Position numbers and translations under genes: made by a program. A stretch of 64,000 bases of DNA from Diadophis punctatus similis (lineage: Eukaryota > Chordata > Lepidosauria > Squamata > Dipsadidae): contig JALIGW010000217.1 of the NCBI GenBank assembly GCA_023053685.1, positions 1 to 64,000 of the forward strand. Direction: 5' to 3'. Position 1 is the stretch's first letter, and every line of letters starts with the position of its first letter. Under the pieces are notes generated by a model, which saw only the letters and a program-made list of their open reading frames with translations, was not told the origin of the DNA and searched no databases. This document shows, piece by piece, positions 12,089 to 24,858 of the stretch.

Positions 12089-14009
12089 TCTTTCTTTTTC
12101 ATTTCTGAGGTGTTTGTCAAAAGTGATGTTTTTGGGCTGAATTGAATCCTAAGGCGAATGCTGTGTTAGACCTTGGGCTAGCTCTTCAGGGAAAGGTCGG
12201 AATCGAAAATCAAGTGAGAATTCGGCTTTCCAGCACGTGGGGAACAGGAATATGTGTTTCATTTTCATTTCTGAGGTGTTTGTCAAAAGTCATGTTTTTG
12301 GGCTGTATTGAGTCCTAAGGCGAATGCTGTGTTAGACTTTGGGCTAGCTCTTCAGGGAAAGGTCGGAATCAAAAATCAAGCGAGAATTCGGCTTTCCAGC
12401 CTGTGGGGAACAGGAATATGTGTTTCATTTTCATTTCTGAGGTGTTTGTCAAAAGTCATGTTTTTTGGCTGTATTGAGTCCTAAGGCGAATGCTGTGTTA
12501 GACTTTGGGCTAGCTCTTCAGGGAAAGGTCGGAATCAAAAATCAAGCGAGAATTCGGCTTTCCAGCCTGTGGGGAACAGGAATATGTGTTTCATTTTCAT
12601 TTCTGAGGTGTTTGTCAAAAGTCATGTTTTTTGGCTGTATTGAGTCCTAAGGCGAATGCTGTGTTAGACTTTGGGCTAGCTCTTCAGGGTAGGCTCGGAA
12701 TCAAAATTCAAGCGAGATTTCGGCTTTCCAGCACGTGGGGAACAGGAATATGTGTTTCTTTTTCATTTCTGAGGTGTTTGTCAAAAGTGATGTTTTTGGA
12801 CTGAATTGAATCCTAAGGCGAATGCTGTGTTAGACTTTCGGCTAGCTCTTCAGGGTAGGCTCGGAATCGAAAATCAAGCGAGAATTTGGCTTTCCAGCCC
12901 GTGGGGAACAGGAATATGTGTTTCTTTTTCATTTCTGAGGTATTTGTCAAAAGTGATGTTTTTGGGCTGAATTGAGAAATAAGGCGAATGCTGTGTTAGA
13001 CTTTGGGCTAGCTCTTCAGGGTAGGCTTGGAATCGAAAATCAAGCGAGAATTCGGCTTTCCAGCCTGTGGGGAACAGGAATATGTGTTTCATTTTCATTT
13101 CTGAGGTGTTTGTCAAAAGTCATGTTTTTTGGCTGTATTGAGTCCTAAGGCGAATGCTGTGTTAGACTTTGGGCTAGCTCTTCAGGGAAACGTCAGAATC
13201 AAAAATCAAGCGAGAATTCGGCTTTCCAGCCTGTGGGGAACAGGAATATGTGTTTCATTTTCATTTCTGAGGTGTTTGTCAAAAGTCATGTTTTTTGGCT
13301 GTATTGAGTCCTAAGGCGAATGCTGTGTTAGACTTTGGGCTAGCTCTTCAGGGTAGGCTCGGAATCGAAAATCAAGCGAGAATTCGGCTTTCCAGCCTGT
13401 GGGGAACAGGAATATGTGTTTCTTTTTCATTTCTGAGGTGTTTGTCAAAAGTGATGTTTTTGGGCTGAATTGAGAACTAAGGCGAATTCCGTGTTAGACA
13501 TTGGGCTTTCTGTTCAGGGAAAGGTCGGAATCAAAAATCAAGCGAGAATTCGGCTTTCCAGCCTGTGGGGAACAGGAATATGTGTTTCATTTTCATTTCT
13601 GAGGTGTTTGTCAAAAGTCATGTTTTTTGGCTGTATTGAGTCCTAAGGCGAATGCTGTGTTAGACTTTGGGCTAGCTCTTCAGGGTAGGCTCGGAATCAA
13701 AATTCAAGCGAGAATTCGGCTTTCCAGCCCGTGGGGAACAGGAATATGTGTTTCTTTTTCATTTCTGAGGTGTTTGTCAAAAGTGATGTTTTTGGGCTGA
13801 ATTGAATCCTAAGGCGAATGCTGTGTTAGACTTTGGGCTAGCTCTTCAGGGTAGGCTCGGAATCGAAAATCAAGCGAGAATTCGGCTTTCCAGCCTGTGG
13901 GGAACAGGAATATGTGTTTCTTTTTCATTTCTGAGGTGTTTGTCAAAAGTGATGTTTTTGGACAATTGAATCCTAAGGCGAATGCTGTGTTAGACATTGG
14001 GCTAGCTCT

Positions 14010-15579
14010 TTAGGGTAGGCTCGGAATCGAAAATCAAGCGAGAATTTGGCTTTCCAGCACGTGGGGAACAGGAATATTTCTTTCTTTTTCATTTCTGAGG
14101 TGTTTGTCAAAAGTGATGTTTTTGGGCTGAATTGAGAAATAAGGCGAATGCTGTGTTAGACCTTGGGCTAGCTCTTCAGGGTAGGCTCGGAATCAAAATT
14201 CAAGCGAGAATTCGGCTTTCCAGCCCGTGGGGAACAGGAATATGTGTTTCTTTTTCATTTCTGAGGTGTTTGTCAAAAGTCATGTTTTTTGGCTGTATTG
14301 AGTCCTAAGGCGAATGCTGTGTTAGACTTTGGGCTAGCTCTTCAGGGTAGGCTCGGAATCAAAATTCAAGCGAGAATTCAGCTTTCCAGCCCGTGGGGAA
14401 CAGGAATATGTGTTTCTTTTTCATTTCTGAGGTGTTTGTCAAAAGTGATGTTTTTGGGCTGAATTGAATCCTAAGGCGAATGCTGTGTTAGACTTTGGGC
14501 TAGCTCTTCAGGGTAGGCTCGGAATCGAAAATGAAGCGAGAATTCAGCTTTCCAGCATGTGGGGAACAGGAATATGTGTTTCTTTTTCATTTCTGAGGTG
14601 TTTGTCAAAAGTGATGTTTTTGGACAATTGAATCCTAAGGCGAATGCTGTGTTAGACTTTGGGCTAGCTCTTCAGGGTAGGCTCGGAATCGAAAATCAAG
14701 CGAGAATTTGGCTTTCCAGCCTGTGGGGAACAGGAATATGTGTTTCATTTTCATTTCTGAGGTGTTTGTCAAAAGTCATGTTTTTTGGCTGTATTGAGTC
14801 CTAAGGCGAATGCTGTGTTAGACTTTGGGCTAGCTCTTCAGGGTAGGCTTGGAATCGAAAATCAAGCGAGAATTCAGCTTTCCAGCATGTGGGGAACAGG
14901 AATATGTGTTTCTTTTTCATTTCTGAGGTGTTTGTCAAAAGTCATGTTTTTTGGCTGTATTGAGTCCTAAGGCGAATGCTGTGTTAGACTTTGGGCTAGC
15001 TCTTCAGGGTAGGCTCGGAATCAAAATTCAAGCGAGAATTCGGCTTTCCAGCACGTGGGGAACAGGAATATGTGTTTCATTTTCATTTCTGAGGTGTTTG
15101 TCAAAAGTGATGTTTTTGGACTGAATTGAGTCCTAAGGCGAATGCTGTGTTAGACTTTCGGCTAGCTCTTCAGGGTAGGTTCGGAATCGAAAATCAAACG
15201 AGAATTTGGCTTTCCAGCCCGTGGGGAACAGGAATATGTGTTTCTTTTTCATTTCTGAGGTGTTTGTCAAAAGTGATGTTTTTGGGCTGAATTGAGAAAT
15301 AAGGCGAATTCCGTGTTAGACCTTGGGCTAGCTCTTCAGGGAAAGGTCGGAATCAAAAATCAAGCGAGAATTCGGCTTTCCAGCCTGTGTGGAACAGGAA
15401 TATGTGTTTCATTTTCATTTCTGAGGTGTTTGTCAAAAGTCATGTTTTTTGGCTGTATTGAGTCCTAAGGCGAATGCTGTGTTAGACTTTGGGCTAGCTC
15501 TTCAGGGTAGGCTCGGAATCAAAATTCAAGCGAGAATTCGGCTTTCCAGCCCGTGGGGAACAGGAATATGTGTTTCATT
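14010..15579 (+). repeat. Mosaic satellite stretch linked to two distant blocks
   Basis: The first part, up to about 14942, continues a match that starts near 13514 and recurs at about 28442-29870 (offset 14928). It shares GAAAATGAAGCGAG and TTCAGC with CATGTGG. From about 15000 the stretch matches 9362-10580 at an offset of 5638, sharing GGACTGAATTGAGTCC, GTAGGTTCGG and CTGTGTGGAAC. The switch between sources falls within the monomer at about 14891-15056. Only satellite monomers are present. Confidence 0.75.
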
Positions 15580-16905
15580 TTGATTTCTGAGGTGTTTGTC
15601 AAAAGTGATGTTTTTGGGCTGAATTGAATCCTAAGGCGAATACTGTGTTAGACTTTGGGCTAGCTCTTCAGGGTAGGCTCGGAATCGAAAATCAAGCGAG
15701 AATTCGGCTTTCCAGCATGTGGGGAACAGGAATATGTGTTTCTTTTTCATTTCTGAGGTGTTTGTCAAAAGTGATGTTTTTGGACAATTGAATCCTAAGG
15801 CGAATGCTGTGTTAGACTTTGGGCTAGCTCTTTGGGGTAGGCTCGGAATCGAAAATCAAGCGAGAATTTGGCTTTCCAGCACGTGGGGAACAGGAATATG
15901 TGTTTCTTTTTCATTTCTGAGGTGTTTGTCAAAAGTGATGTTTTTGGGCTGAATTGAGAAATAAGGCGAATGCTGTGTTAGACCTTGGGCTAGCTCTTCA
16001 GGGTAGGCTCGGAATCAAAATTCAAGCGAGAATTCGGCTTTCCAGCCCGTGGGGAACAGGAATATGTGTTTCTTTTTCATTTCTGAGGTGTTTGTCAAAA
16101 GTCATGTTTTTTGGCTGTATTGAGTCCTAAGGCGAATGCTGTGTTAGACTTTGGGCTAGCTCTTCAGGGTAGGCTCGGAATCAAAATTCAAGCGAGAATT
16201 CGGCTTTCCAGCCCGTGGGGAACAGGAATATGTGTTTCTTTTTCATTTCTGAGGTGTTTGTCAAAAGTGATGTTTTTGGACTGAATTGAATCCTAAGGCG
16301 AATGCTGTGTTAGACTTTCGGCTAGCTCTTCAGGGTAGGCTCGGAATCGAAAATCAAGCGAGAATTTGGCTTTCCAGCACGTGGGGAACAGGAATATGTC
16401 TTTCTTTTTCATTTCTGAGGTGTTTGTCAAAAGTGATGTTTTTGGGCTGAATTGAATCCTAAGGCGAATGCTGTGTTAGACCTTGGGCTAGCTCTTCAGG
16501 GAAATGTCGGAATCAAAAATCAAGCGAGAATTCGGCTTTCCAGCCCCTGGGGAACAGAAATATGTGTTTCTTTTTCATTTCTGAGTTGTTTGTCAAAAGT
16601 GATGTTTTTGGGCTGAATTGAGAAATAAGGCGAATGCTGTGTTAGACCTTGGGCTAGCTCTTCAGGGTAGGCTCGGAATCAAAATTCAAGCGAGAATTCG
16701 GCTTTCCAGCATGTGGGGAACAGGAATATGTGTTTCTTTTTCATTTCTGATGTGTTTGTCAAAAGTGATGTTTTTTGGCTGAATTGAGAACTAAGGCGAA
16801 TTCCGTGTTAGACATTGGGCTAGCTCTTCAGGGAAAGGTCGGAATCAAAAATCAAGATAGAATTCAGCTTTCCAGCCGGTGGGGAACAGGAATATGTGTT
16901 TCATT
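15580..16905 (+). repeat. 8-mer duplication 1, copy a (1326 bp)
   Basis: Eight monomers, one of them 164 bp, give 1326 bp. Private marks are GAATACTGTG (about 15640), CTTTGGGGTAG (about 15832), GAAATGTCGG (about 16502), CCCCTGGGGAACAG (about 16544), GAGTTGTTTG (about 16583), CTGATGTGTTTG (about 16748), CAAGATAGAATTCAGC (about 16853) and GCCGGTGGGG (about 16876). All recur in copy b, and I noticed no difference between the copies. Confidence 0.9.
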
Positions 16906-18231
16906 TTGATTTCTGAGGTGTTTGTCAAAAGTGATGTTTTTGGGCTGAATTGAATCCTAAGGCGAATACTGTGTTAGACTTTGGGCTAGCTCTTCAGGGT
17001 AGGCTCGGAATCGAAAATCAAGCGAGAATTCGGCTTTCCAGCATGTGGGGAACAGGAATATGTGTTTCTTTTTCATTTCTGAGGTGTTTGTCAAAAGTGA
17101 TGTTTTTGGACAATTGAATCCTAAGGCGAATGCTGTGTTAGACTTTGGGCTAGCTCTTTGGGGTAGGCTCGGAATCGAAAATCAAGCGAGAATTTGGCTT
17201 TCCAGCACGTGGGGAACAGGAATATGTGTTTCTTTTTCATTTCTGAGGTGTTTGTCAAAAGTGATGTTTTTGGGCTGAATTGAGAAATAAGGCGAATGCT
17301 GTGTTAGACCTTGGGCTAGCTCTTCAGGGTAGGCTCGGAATCAAAATTCAAGCGAGAATTCGGCTTTCCAGCCCGTGGGGAACAGGAATATGTGTTTCTT
17401 TTTCATTTCTGAGGTGTTTGTCAAAAGTCATGTTTTTTGGCTGTATTGAGTCCTAAGGCGAATGCTGTGTTAGACTTTGGGCTAGCTCTTCAGGGTAGGC
17501 TCGGAATCAAAATTCAAGCGAGAATTCGGCTTTCCAGCCCGTGGGGAACAGGAATATGTGTTTCTTTTTCATTTCTGAGGTGTTTGTCAAAAGTGATGTT
17601 TTTGGACTGAATTGAATCCTAAGGCGAATGCTGTGTTAGACTTTCGGCTAGCTCTTCAGGGTAGGCTCGGAATCGAAAATCAAGCGAGAATTTGGCTTTC
17701 CAGCACGTGGGGAACAGGAATATGTCTTTCTTTTTCATTTCTGAGGTGTTTGTCAAAAGTGATGTTTTTGGGCTGAATTGAATCCTAAGGCGAATGCTGT
17801 GTTAGACCTTGGGCTAGCTCTTCAGGGAAATGTCGGAATCAAAAATCAAGCGAGAATTCGGCTTTCCAGCCCCTGGGGAACAGAAATATGTGTTTCTTTT
17901 TCATTTCTGAGTTGTTTGTCAAAAGTGATGTTTTTGGGCTGAATTGAGAAATAAGGCGAATGCTGTGTTAGACCTTGGGCTAGCTCTTCAGGGTAGGCTC
18001 GGAATCAAAATTCAAGCGAGAATTCGGCTTTCCAGCATGTGGGGAACAGGAATATGTGTTTCTTTTTCATTTCTGATGTGTTTGTCAAAAGTGATGTTTT
18101 TTGGCTGAATTGAGAACTAAGGCGAATTCCGTGTTAGACATTGGGCTAGCTCTTCAGGGAAAGGTCGGAATCAAAAATCAAGATAGAATTCAGCTTTCCA
18201 GCCGGTGGGGAACAGGAATATGTGTTTCATT
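16906..18231 (+). repeat. 8-mer duplication 1, copy b (1326 bp)
   Basis: This repeats 15580-16905 base for base as far as I can read. The junction is placed by the rare TTTTGATTTCTG form, present at about 15580 and 16906 but replaced by TTTTCATTTCTG at about 18232. The apparent absence of differences makes this one of the youngest events in the window, or else an assembly duplication. Confidence 0.9.
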
Positions 18232-19882
18232 TTCATTTCTGAGGTGTTTGTCAAAAGTGATGTTTTTGGACTGAATTGAATCCTAAGGCGAATGCTGTGT
18301 TAGACTTTGGGCTAGCTCTTCAGGGTAGGCTCGGAATCGAAAATCAAGCGAGAATTCGGCTTTCCAGCCTGTGGGGAACAGGAATATGTGTTTCATTTTC
18401 ATTTCTGAGGTGTTTGTCAAAAGTCATGTTTTTTGGCTGTATTGAGTCCTAAGGCGAATGCTGTGTTAGACTTTGGGCTAGCTCTTCAGGGAAAGGTCGG
18501 AATCAAAAATCAAGCGAGAATTCGGCTTTCCAGCCTGTGGGGAACAGGAATATGTGTTTCATTTTCATTTCTGAGGTGTTTGTCAAAAGTCATGTTTTTT
18601 GGCTGTATTGAGTCCTAAGGCGAATGCTGTGTTAGACTTTGGGCTAGCTCTTCAGGGTAGGCTCGGAATCAAAAATCAAGCGAGAATTCGGCTTTCCAGC
18701 CTGTGGGGAACAGGAATATGTGTTTTATTTTCATTTCTGAGGTGTTTGTCAAAAGTCATGTTTTTTGGCTGTATTGAGTCCTAAGGCGAATGCTGTGTTA
18801 GACTTTGGGCTAGCTCTTCAGGGTAGGCTCGGAATCAAAATTCAAGCGAGAATTCGGCTTTCCAGCACGTGGGGAACAGGAATATGTGTTTCTTTTTCAT
18901 TTCTGAGGTGTTTGTCAAAAGTGATGTTTTTGGGCTGAATTGAGAAATAAGGCGAATTCCGTGTTAGACCTTGGGCTAGCTCTTCAGGGAAAGGTCGGAA
19001 TCAAAAATCAAGCGAGAATTCGGCTTTCCAGCCTGTGTGGAACAGGAATATGTGTTTCATTTTCATTTCTGAGGTGTTTGTCAAAAGTGATGTTTTTGGG
19101 CTGAATTGAGAAATAAGGCGAATGCTGTGTTAGACCTTGGGCTAGCTCTTCAGGGTAGGCTCGGAATCAAAATTCAAGCGAGAATTCAGCTTTCCAGCCC
19201 ATGGGGAACAGGAATATGTGTTTCTTTTTCATTTCTGGGGTGTTTGTCAAAAGTCATGTTTTTTGGCTGTATTGAGTCCTAAGGCGAATGCTGTGTTAGA
19301 CTTTGGGCTAGCTCTTCAGGGTAGGCTCGGAATCAAAATTCAAGCGAGAATTCGGCTTTCCAGCCCGTGGGGAACAGGAATATGTGTTTCATTTTCATTT
19401 CTGAGGTGTTTGTCAAAAGTCATGTTTTTTGGCTGTATTGAGTCCTAAGGCGAATGCTGTGTTAGACTTTGGGCTAGCTCTTCAGGGTAGGCTCGGAATC
19501 GAAAATCAAGCGAGAATTCGGCTTTACAGCACGTGGGGAACAGGAATATGTGTTTCTTTTTCATTTCTAAGGTGTTTGTCAAAAGTCATGTTTTTTGGCT
19601 GAATTGAGAACTAAGGCGAATGCTGTGTTAGACTTTGGGCTAGCTCTTCAGGGTAGGCTCGGAATCAAAATTCAAGCGAGAATTCGGCTTTCCAGCCCGT
19701 GGGGAACAGGAATATGTGTTTCTTTTTCATTTCTGAGGTGTTTGTCAAAAGTGATGTTTTTGGACTGAATTGAATCCTAAGGCGAATGCTGTGTTAGACT
19801 TTCGGCTAGCTCTTCAGGGTAGGCTCGGAATCGAAAATCAAGCGAGAATTTGGCTTTCCAGCACGTGGGGAACAGGAATATG
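18232..19882 (+). repeat. Mosaic satellite stretch
   Basis: About ten ordinary 166-bp monomers of A, B and C types. It includes CTGTGTGGAAC (about 19033), a CCCATGGGG monomer (about 19199) and private changes TTTCTGGGGTG (about 19234) and TTTCTAAGGTG (about 19566). From about 19697 it aligns with 6433 onward at an offset of 13264. No gene or foreign sequence is present. Confidence 0.85.
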
Positions 19883-21044
19883 TCTTTCTTTTTCATTTCT
19901 GAGGTGTTTGTCAAAGGTGATGTTTTTGGGCTGAATTGAATCCTAAGGCGAATGCTGTGTTAGACCTTGGGCTAGCTCTTCAGGGAAAGGTCGGAATCGA
20001 AAATCAAGTGAGAATTCGGCTTTCCAGCACGTGGGGAACAGGAATATGTGTTTCATTTTCATTTCTGAGGTGTTTGTCAAAAGTCATGTTTTTGGGCTGT
20101 ATTGAGTCCTAAGGCGAATGCTGTGTTAGACTTTGGGCTAGCTCTTCAGGGAAAGGTCGGAATCAAAAATCAAGCGAGAATTCGGCTTTCCAGCCTGTGG
20201 GGAACAGGAATATGTGTTTCATTTTCATTTCTGAGGTGTTTGTCAAAAGTCATGTTTTTTGGCTGTATTGAGTCCTAAGGCGAATGCTGTGTTAGACTTT
20301 GGGCTAGCTCTTCAGGGAAAGGTCGGAATCAAAAATCAAGCGAGAATTCGGCTTTCCAGCCCGTGGGGAACAGGAATATGTGTTTCTTTTTCATTTCTGA
20401 GGTGTTTGTCAAAAGTGATGTTTTTGGGCTGAATTGAGAAATAAGGCGAATGCTGTGTTAGACCTTGGGCTAGCTCTTCAGGGTAGGCTCGGAATCAAAA
20501 TTCAAGCGAGAATTCGGCTTTCCAGCCTGTGGGGAACAGGAATATGTGTTTCATTTTCATTTCTGAGGTGTTTGTCAAAAGTCATGTTTTTTGGCTGTAT
20601 TGAGTCCTAAGGCGAATGCTGTGTTAGACTTTGGGCTAGCTCTTCAGGGTAGGCTCGGAATCGAAAATCAAGCGAGAATTCGGCTTTACAGCACGTGGGG
20701 AACAGGAATATGTGTTTCTTTTTCATTTCTGAGGTGTTTGTCAAAAGTCATGTTTTTTGGCTGAATTGAGAACTAAGGCGAATGCTGTGTTAGACTTTGG
20801 GCTAGCTCTTCAGGGTAGGCTCGGAATCAAAATTCAAGCGAGAATTCGGCTTTCCAGCCCGTGGGGAACAGGAATATGTGTTTCTTTTTCATTTCTGAGG
20901 TGTTTGTCAAAAGTGATGTTTTTGGACTGAATTGAATCCTAAGGCGAATGCTGTGTTAGACTTTCGGCTAGCTCTTCAGGGTAGGCTCGGAATCGAAAAT
21001 CAAGCGAGAATTTGGCTTTCCAGCACGTGGGGAACAGGAATATG
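19883..21044 (+). repeat. 7-mer higher-order unit, complete (1162 bp)
   Basis: The canonical seven types in order, bounded by TCTTTC marks at 19883 and 21045. It aligns with 6619-7780 at an offset of 13264. The first monomer has a private CAAAGGTGATG (about 19914), and it lacks the CTAGATCTTC variant of the 6.9 kb copy. Confidence 0.88.
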
Positions 21045-23698
21045 TCTTTCTTTTTCATTTCTGAGGTGTTTGTCAAAAGTGATGTTTTTGGGCTGAATTG
21101 AATCCTAAGGCGAATGCTGTGTTAGACCTTGGGCTAGCTCTTCAGGGAAAGGTCGGAATCGAAAATCAAGTGAGAATTCGGCTTTCCAGCACGTGGGGAA
21201 CAGGAATATGTGTTTCATTTTCATTTCTGAGGTGTTTGTCAAAAGTCATGTTTTTGGGCTGTATTGAGTCCTAAGGCGAATGCTTTGTTAGACTTTGGGC
21301 TAGCTCTTCAGGGAAAGGTCGGAATCAAAAATCAAGCGAGAATTCGGCTTTCCAGCCTGTGGGGAACAGGAATATGTGTTTCATTTTCATTTCTGAGGTG
21401 TTTGTCAAAAGTCATGTTTTTTGGCTGTATTGAGTCCTAAGGCGAATGCTGTGTTAGACTTTGGGCTAGCTCTTCAGGGAAAGGTCGGAATCAAAAATCA
21501 AGCGAGAATTCGGCTTTCCAGCCTGTGGGGAACAGGAATATGTGTTTCATTTTCATTTCTGAGGTGTTTGTCAAAAGTCATGTTTTTTGGCTGTATTGAG
21601 TCCTAAGGCGAATGCTGTGTTAGACTTTGGGCTAGCTCTTCAGGGTAGGCTCCGAATCGAAAATCAAGCGAGAATTCGGCTTTACAGCACGTGGGGAACA
21701 GGAATATGTGTTTCTTTTTCATTTCTGAGGTGTTTGTCAAAAGTCATGTTTTTTGGCTGTATTGAGTCCTAAGGCGAATGCTGTGTTAGACTTTGGGCTA
21801 GCTCTTCAGGGTAGGCTCGGAATCAAAAATCAAGCGAGAATTCAGCTTTCCAGCACGTGGGGAACAGGAATATGTGTTTTATTTTCATTTCTGAGGTGTT
21901 TGTCAAAAGTGATGTTTTTGGGCTGAATTGAGAACTAAGGCGAATTCCGTGTTAGACATTGGGCTTTCTCTTCAGGGAAAGCTCGGAATCAAAAATCAAG
22001 CGAGAATTCGGCTTTCCAGCCTGTGGGGAACAGGAATATGTGTTTCATTTTCATTTCTGAGGTGTTTGTCAAAAGTCATGTTTTTTGGCTGTATTGAGTC
22101 CTAAGGCGAATGCTGTGTTAGACTTTGGGCTAGCTCTTCAGGGTAGGCTCGGAATCAAAATTCAAGTGAGAATTCGGCTTTCCAGCACGTGGGGAACAGG
22201 AATATGTGTTTCATTTTCATTTCTGAGGTGTTTGTCAAAAGTGATGTTTTTGGACTGAATTGAGTCCTAAGGCGAATGCTGTGTTAGACTTTCGGCTAGC
22301 TCTTCAGGGTAGGTTCGGAATCGAAAATCAAGCGAGAATTTGGCTTTCCAGCCCGTGGGGAACAGGAATATGTGTTTCTTTTTCATTTCTGAGGTGTTTG
22401 TCAAAAGTGATGTTTTTGGGCTGAATTGAGAAATAAGGCGAATTCCGTGTTAGACCTTGGGCTAGCTCTTCAGGGAAAGGTCGGAATCAAAAATCAAGCG
22501 AGAATTCGGCTTTCCAGCCTGTGTGGAACAGGAATATGTGTTTCATTTTCATTTCTGAGGTGTTTGTCAAAAGTCATGTTTTTTGGCTGTATTGAGTCCT
22601 AAGGCGAATGCTGTGTTAGACTTTGGGCTAGCTCTTCAGGGTAGGCTCGGAATCAAAATTCAAGCGAGAATTCGGCTTTCCAGCCCGTGGGGAACAGGAA
22701 TATGTGTTTCATTTTCATTTCTGAGGTGTTTGTCAAAAGTGATGTTTTTGGGCTGAATTGAATCCTAAGGCGAATGCTGTGTTAGACTTTGGGCTAGCTC
22801 TTCAGGGTAGGCTCGGAATCGAAAATCAAGCGAGAATTCGGCTTTCCAGCATGTGGGGAACAGGAATATGTGTTTCTTTTTCATTTCTGAGGTGTTTGTC
22901 AAAAGTGATGTTTTTGGACAATTGAATCCTAAGGCGAATGCTGTGTTAGACTTTGGGCTAGCTCTTTAGGGTAGGCTCGGAATCGAAAATCAAGCAAGAA
23001 TTTGGCTTTCCAGCACGTGGGGAACAGGAATATTTCTTTCTTTTTCATTTCTGAGGTGTTTGTCAAAAGTGATGTTTTTGGGCTGAATTGAGAAATAAGG
23101 CGAATGCTGTGTTAGACCTTGGGCTAGCTCTTCAGGGTAGGCTCGGAATCAAAATTCAAGCGAGAATTCGGCTTTCCAGCCCATGGGGAACAGGAATATG
23201 TGTTTCATTTTCATTTCTGAGGTGTTTGTCAAAAGTCATGTTTTTTGGCTGTATTGAGTCCTAAGGCGAATGCTGTGTTAGACTTTGGGCTAGCTCTTCA
23301 GGGTAGGCTCGGAATCGAAAATCAAGCGAGAATTCGGCTTTACAGCACGTGGGGAACAGGAATATGTGTTTCTTTTTCATTTCTGAGGTGTTTGTCAAAA
23401 GTCATGTTTTTTGGCTGAATTGAGAACTAAGGCGAATGCTGTGTTAGACTTTGGGCTAGCTCTTCAGGGTAGGCTCGGAATCAAAATTCAAGCGAGAATT
23501 CGGCTTTCCAGCCCGTGGGGAACAGGAATATGTGTTTCTTTTTCATTTCTGAGGTGTTTGTCAAAAGTGATGTTTTTGGACTGAATTGAATCCTAAGGCG
23601 AATGCTGTGTTAGACTTTCGGCTAGCTCTTCAGGGTAGGCTCGGAATCGAAAATCAAGCGAGAATTTGGCTTTCCAGCACGTGGGGAACAGGAATATG
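21045..23698 (+). repeat. Mosaic block matching copies I and II
   Basis: From 21045 to about 21840 this continues the match to 7781-8580 at an offset of 13264. From about 21421 to 22160 it also matches 359-1100 at an offset of 21062, sharing TGTTTTATTTTC and GGGCTTTCTCTTC. From about 22190 to 23190 it matches 9420-10420 at an offset of 12772, sharing GGACTGAATTGAGTCC, GTAGGTTCGG, CAAGCAAGAATTTGG and CCCATGGGG. It then passes into 7-mer types 5 to 7. Confidence 0.8.
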
Positions 23699-24858
23699 TC
23701 TTTCTTTTTCATTTCTGAGGTGTTTGTCAAAAGTGATGTTTTTGGGCTGAATTGAATCCTAAGGCGAATGCTGTGTTAGACCTTGGGCTAGCTCTTCAGG
23801 GAAAGGTCGGAATCGAAAATCAAGTGAGAATTCGGCTTTCCAGCACGTGGGGAACAGGAATATGTGTTTCATTTTCATTTCTGAGGTGTTTGTCAAAAGT
23901 CATGTTTTTGGGCTGTATTGAGTCCTAAGGCGAATGCTGTGTTAGACTTTGGGCTAGCTCTTCAGGGAAAGGTCGGAATCAAAAATCAAGCGAGAATTCG
24001 GCTTTCCAGCCTGTGGGGAACAGGAATATGTGTTTCATTTTCATTTCTGAGGTGTTTGTCAAAAGTCATGTTTTTTGGCTGTATTGAGTCCTAAGGCGAA
24101 TGCTGTGTTAGACTTTGGGCTAGCTCTTCAGGGAAAGGTCGGAATCAAAAATCAAGCGAGAATTCGGCTTTCCAGCCCGTGGGGAACAGGAATATGTGTT
24201 TCTTTTTCATTTCTGAGGTGTTTGTCAAAAGTGATGTTTTTGGGCTGAATTGAGAAATAAGGAATGCTGTGTTAGACCTTGGGCTAGCTCTTCAGGGTAG
24301 GCTCGGAATCAAAATTCAAGCGAGAATTCGGCTTTCCAGCCTGTGGGGAACAGGAATATGTGTTTCATTTTCATTTCTGAGGTGTTTGTCAAAAGTCATG
24401 TTTTTTGGCTGTATTGAGTCCTAAGGCGAATGCTGTGTTAGACTTTGGGCTAGCTCTTCAGGGTAGGCTCGGAATCGAAAATCAAGCGAGAATTCGGCTT
24501 TACAGCACGTGGGGAACAGGAATATGTGTTTCTTTTTCATTTCTGAGGTGTTTGTCAAAAGTCATGTTTTTTGGCTGAATTGAGAACTAAGGCGAATGCT
24601 GTGTTAGACTTTGGGCTAGCTCTTCAGGGTAGGCTCGGAATCAAAATTCAAGCGAGAATTCGGCTTTCCAGCCCGTGGGGAACAGGAATATGTGTTTCTT
24701 TTTCATTTCTGAGGTGTTTGTCAAAAGTGATGTTTTTGGACTGAATTGAATCCTAAGGCGAATGCTGTGTTAGACTTTCGGCTAGCTCTTCAGGGTAGGC
24801 TCGGAATCGAAAATCAAGCGAGAATTTGGCTTTCCAGCACGTGGGGAACAGGAATATG
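23699..24858 (+). repeat. 7-mer higher-order unit with a 2-bp deletion (1160 bp)
   Basis: Seven canonical types in order, between TCTTTC marks at 23699 and 24859. The fourth monomer lacks two bases, so the unit is 1160 bp. The following unit begins at 24859 with types 1 and 2, then departs from the canonical order near 25.4 kb. Confidence 0.88.
24182..24345 (+). repeat. 164-bp monomer by a private 2-bp deletion
   Basis: AAATAAGG is followed by AATGCTG, where other B-type monomers have CGAATGCTG, removing one CG pair. Unlike the common 164-bp D form, which is shortened at GACAATTG, this deletion is seen once in the window. Confidence 0.93.

Larger units (their letters stand above)
8623..14009 (+). 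repeat. Long duplicated block, copy II
   Basis: This is the second copy of the 1-5387 block at an offset of 8622 bp, or 8456 bp between about 9.65 and 12.0 kb. Shared rare states include the 160-bp monomer, CTGTGTGGAAC, CTCTTTAGGG followed by a TTTCTTTC monomer, CCCATGGGG and AAACGTCAG. Private changes include GAGGTATTTG at about 12940 and GGCTATCTC at about 12012. It retains a monomer near 12.0 kb that copy I has lost. It also contains a complete canonical 7-mer at 10927-12088. Confidence 0.87.
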
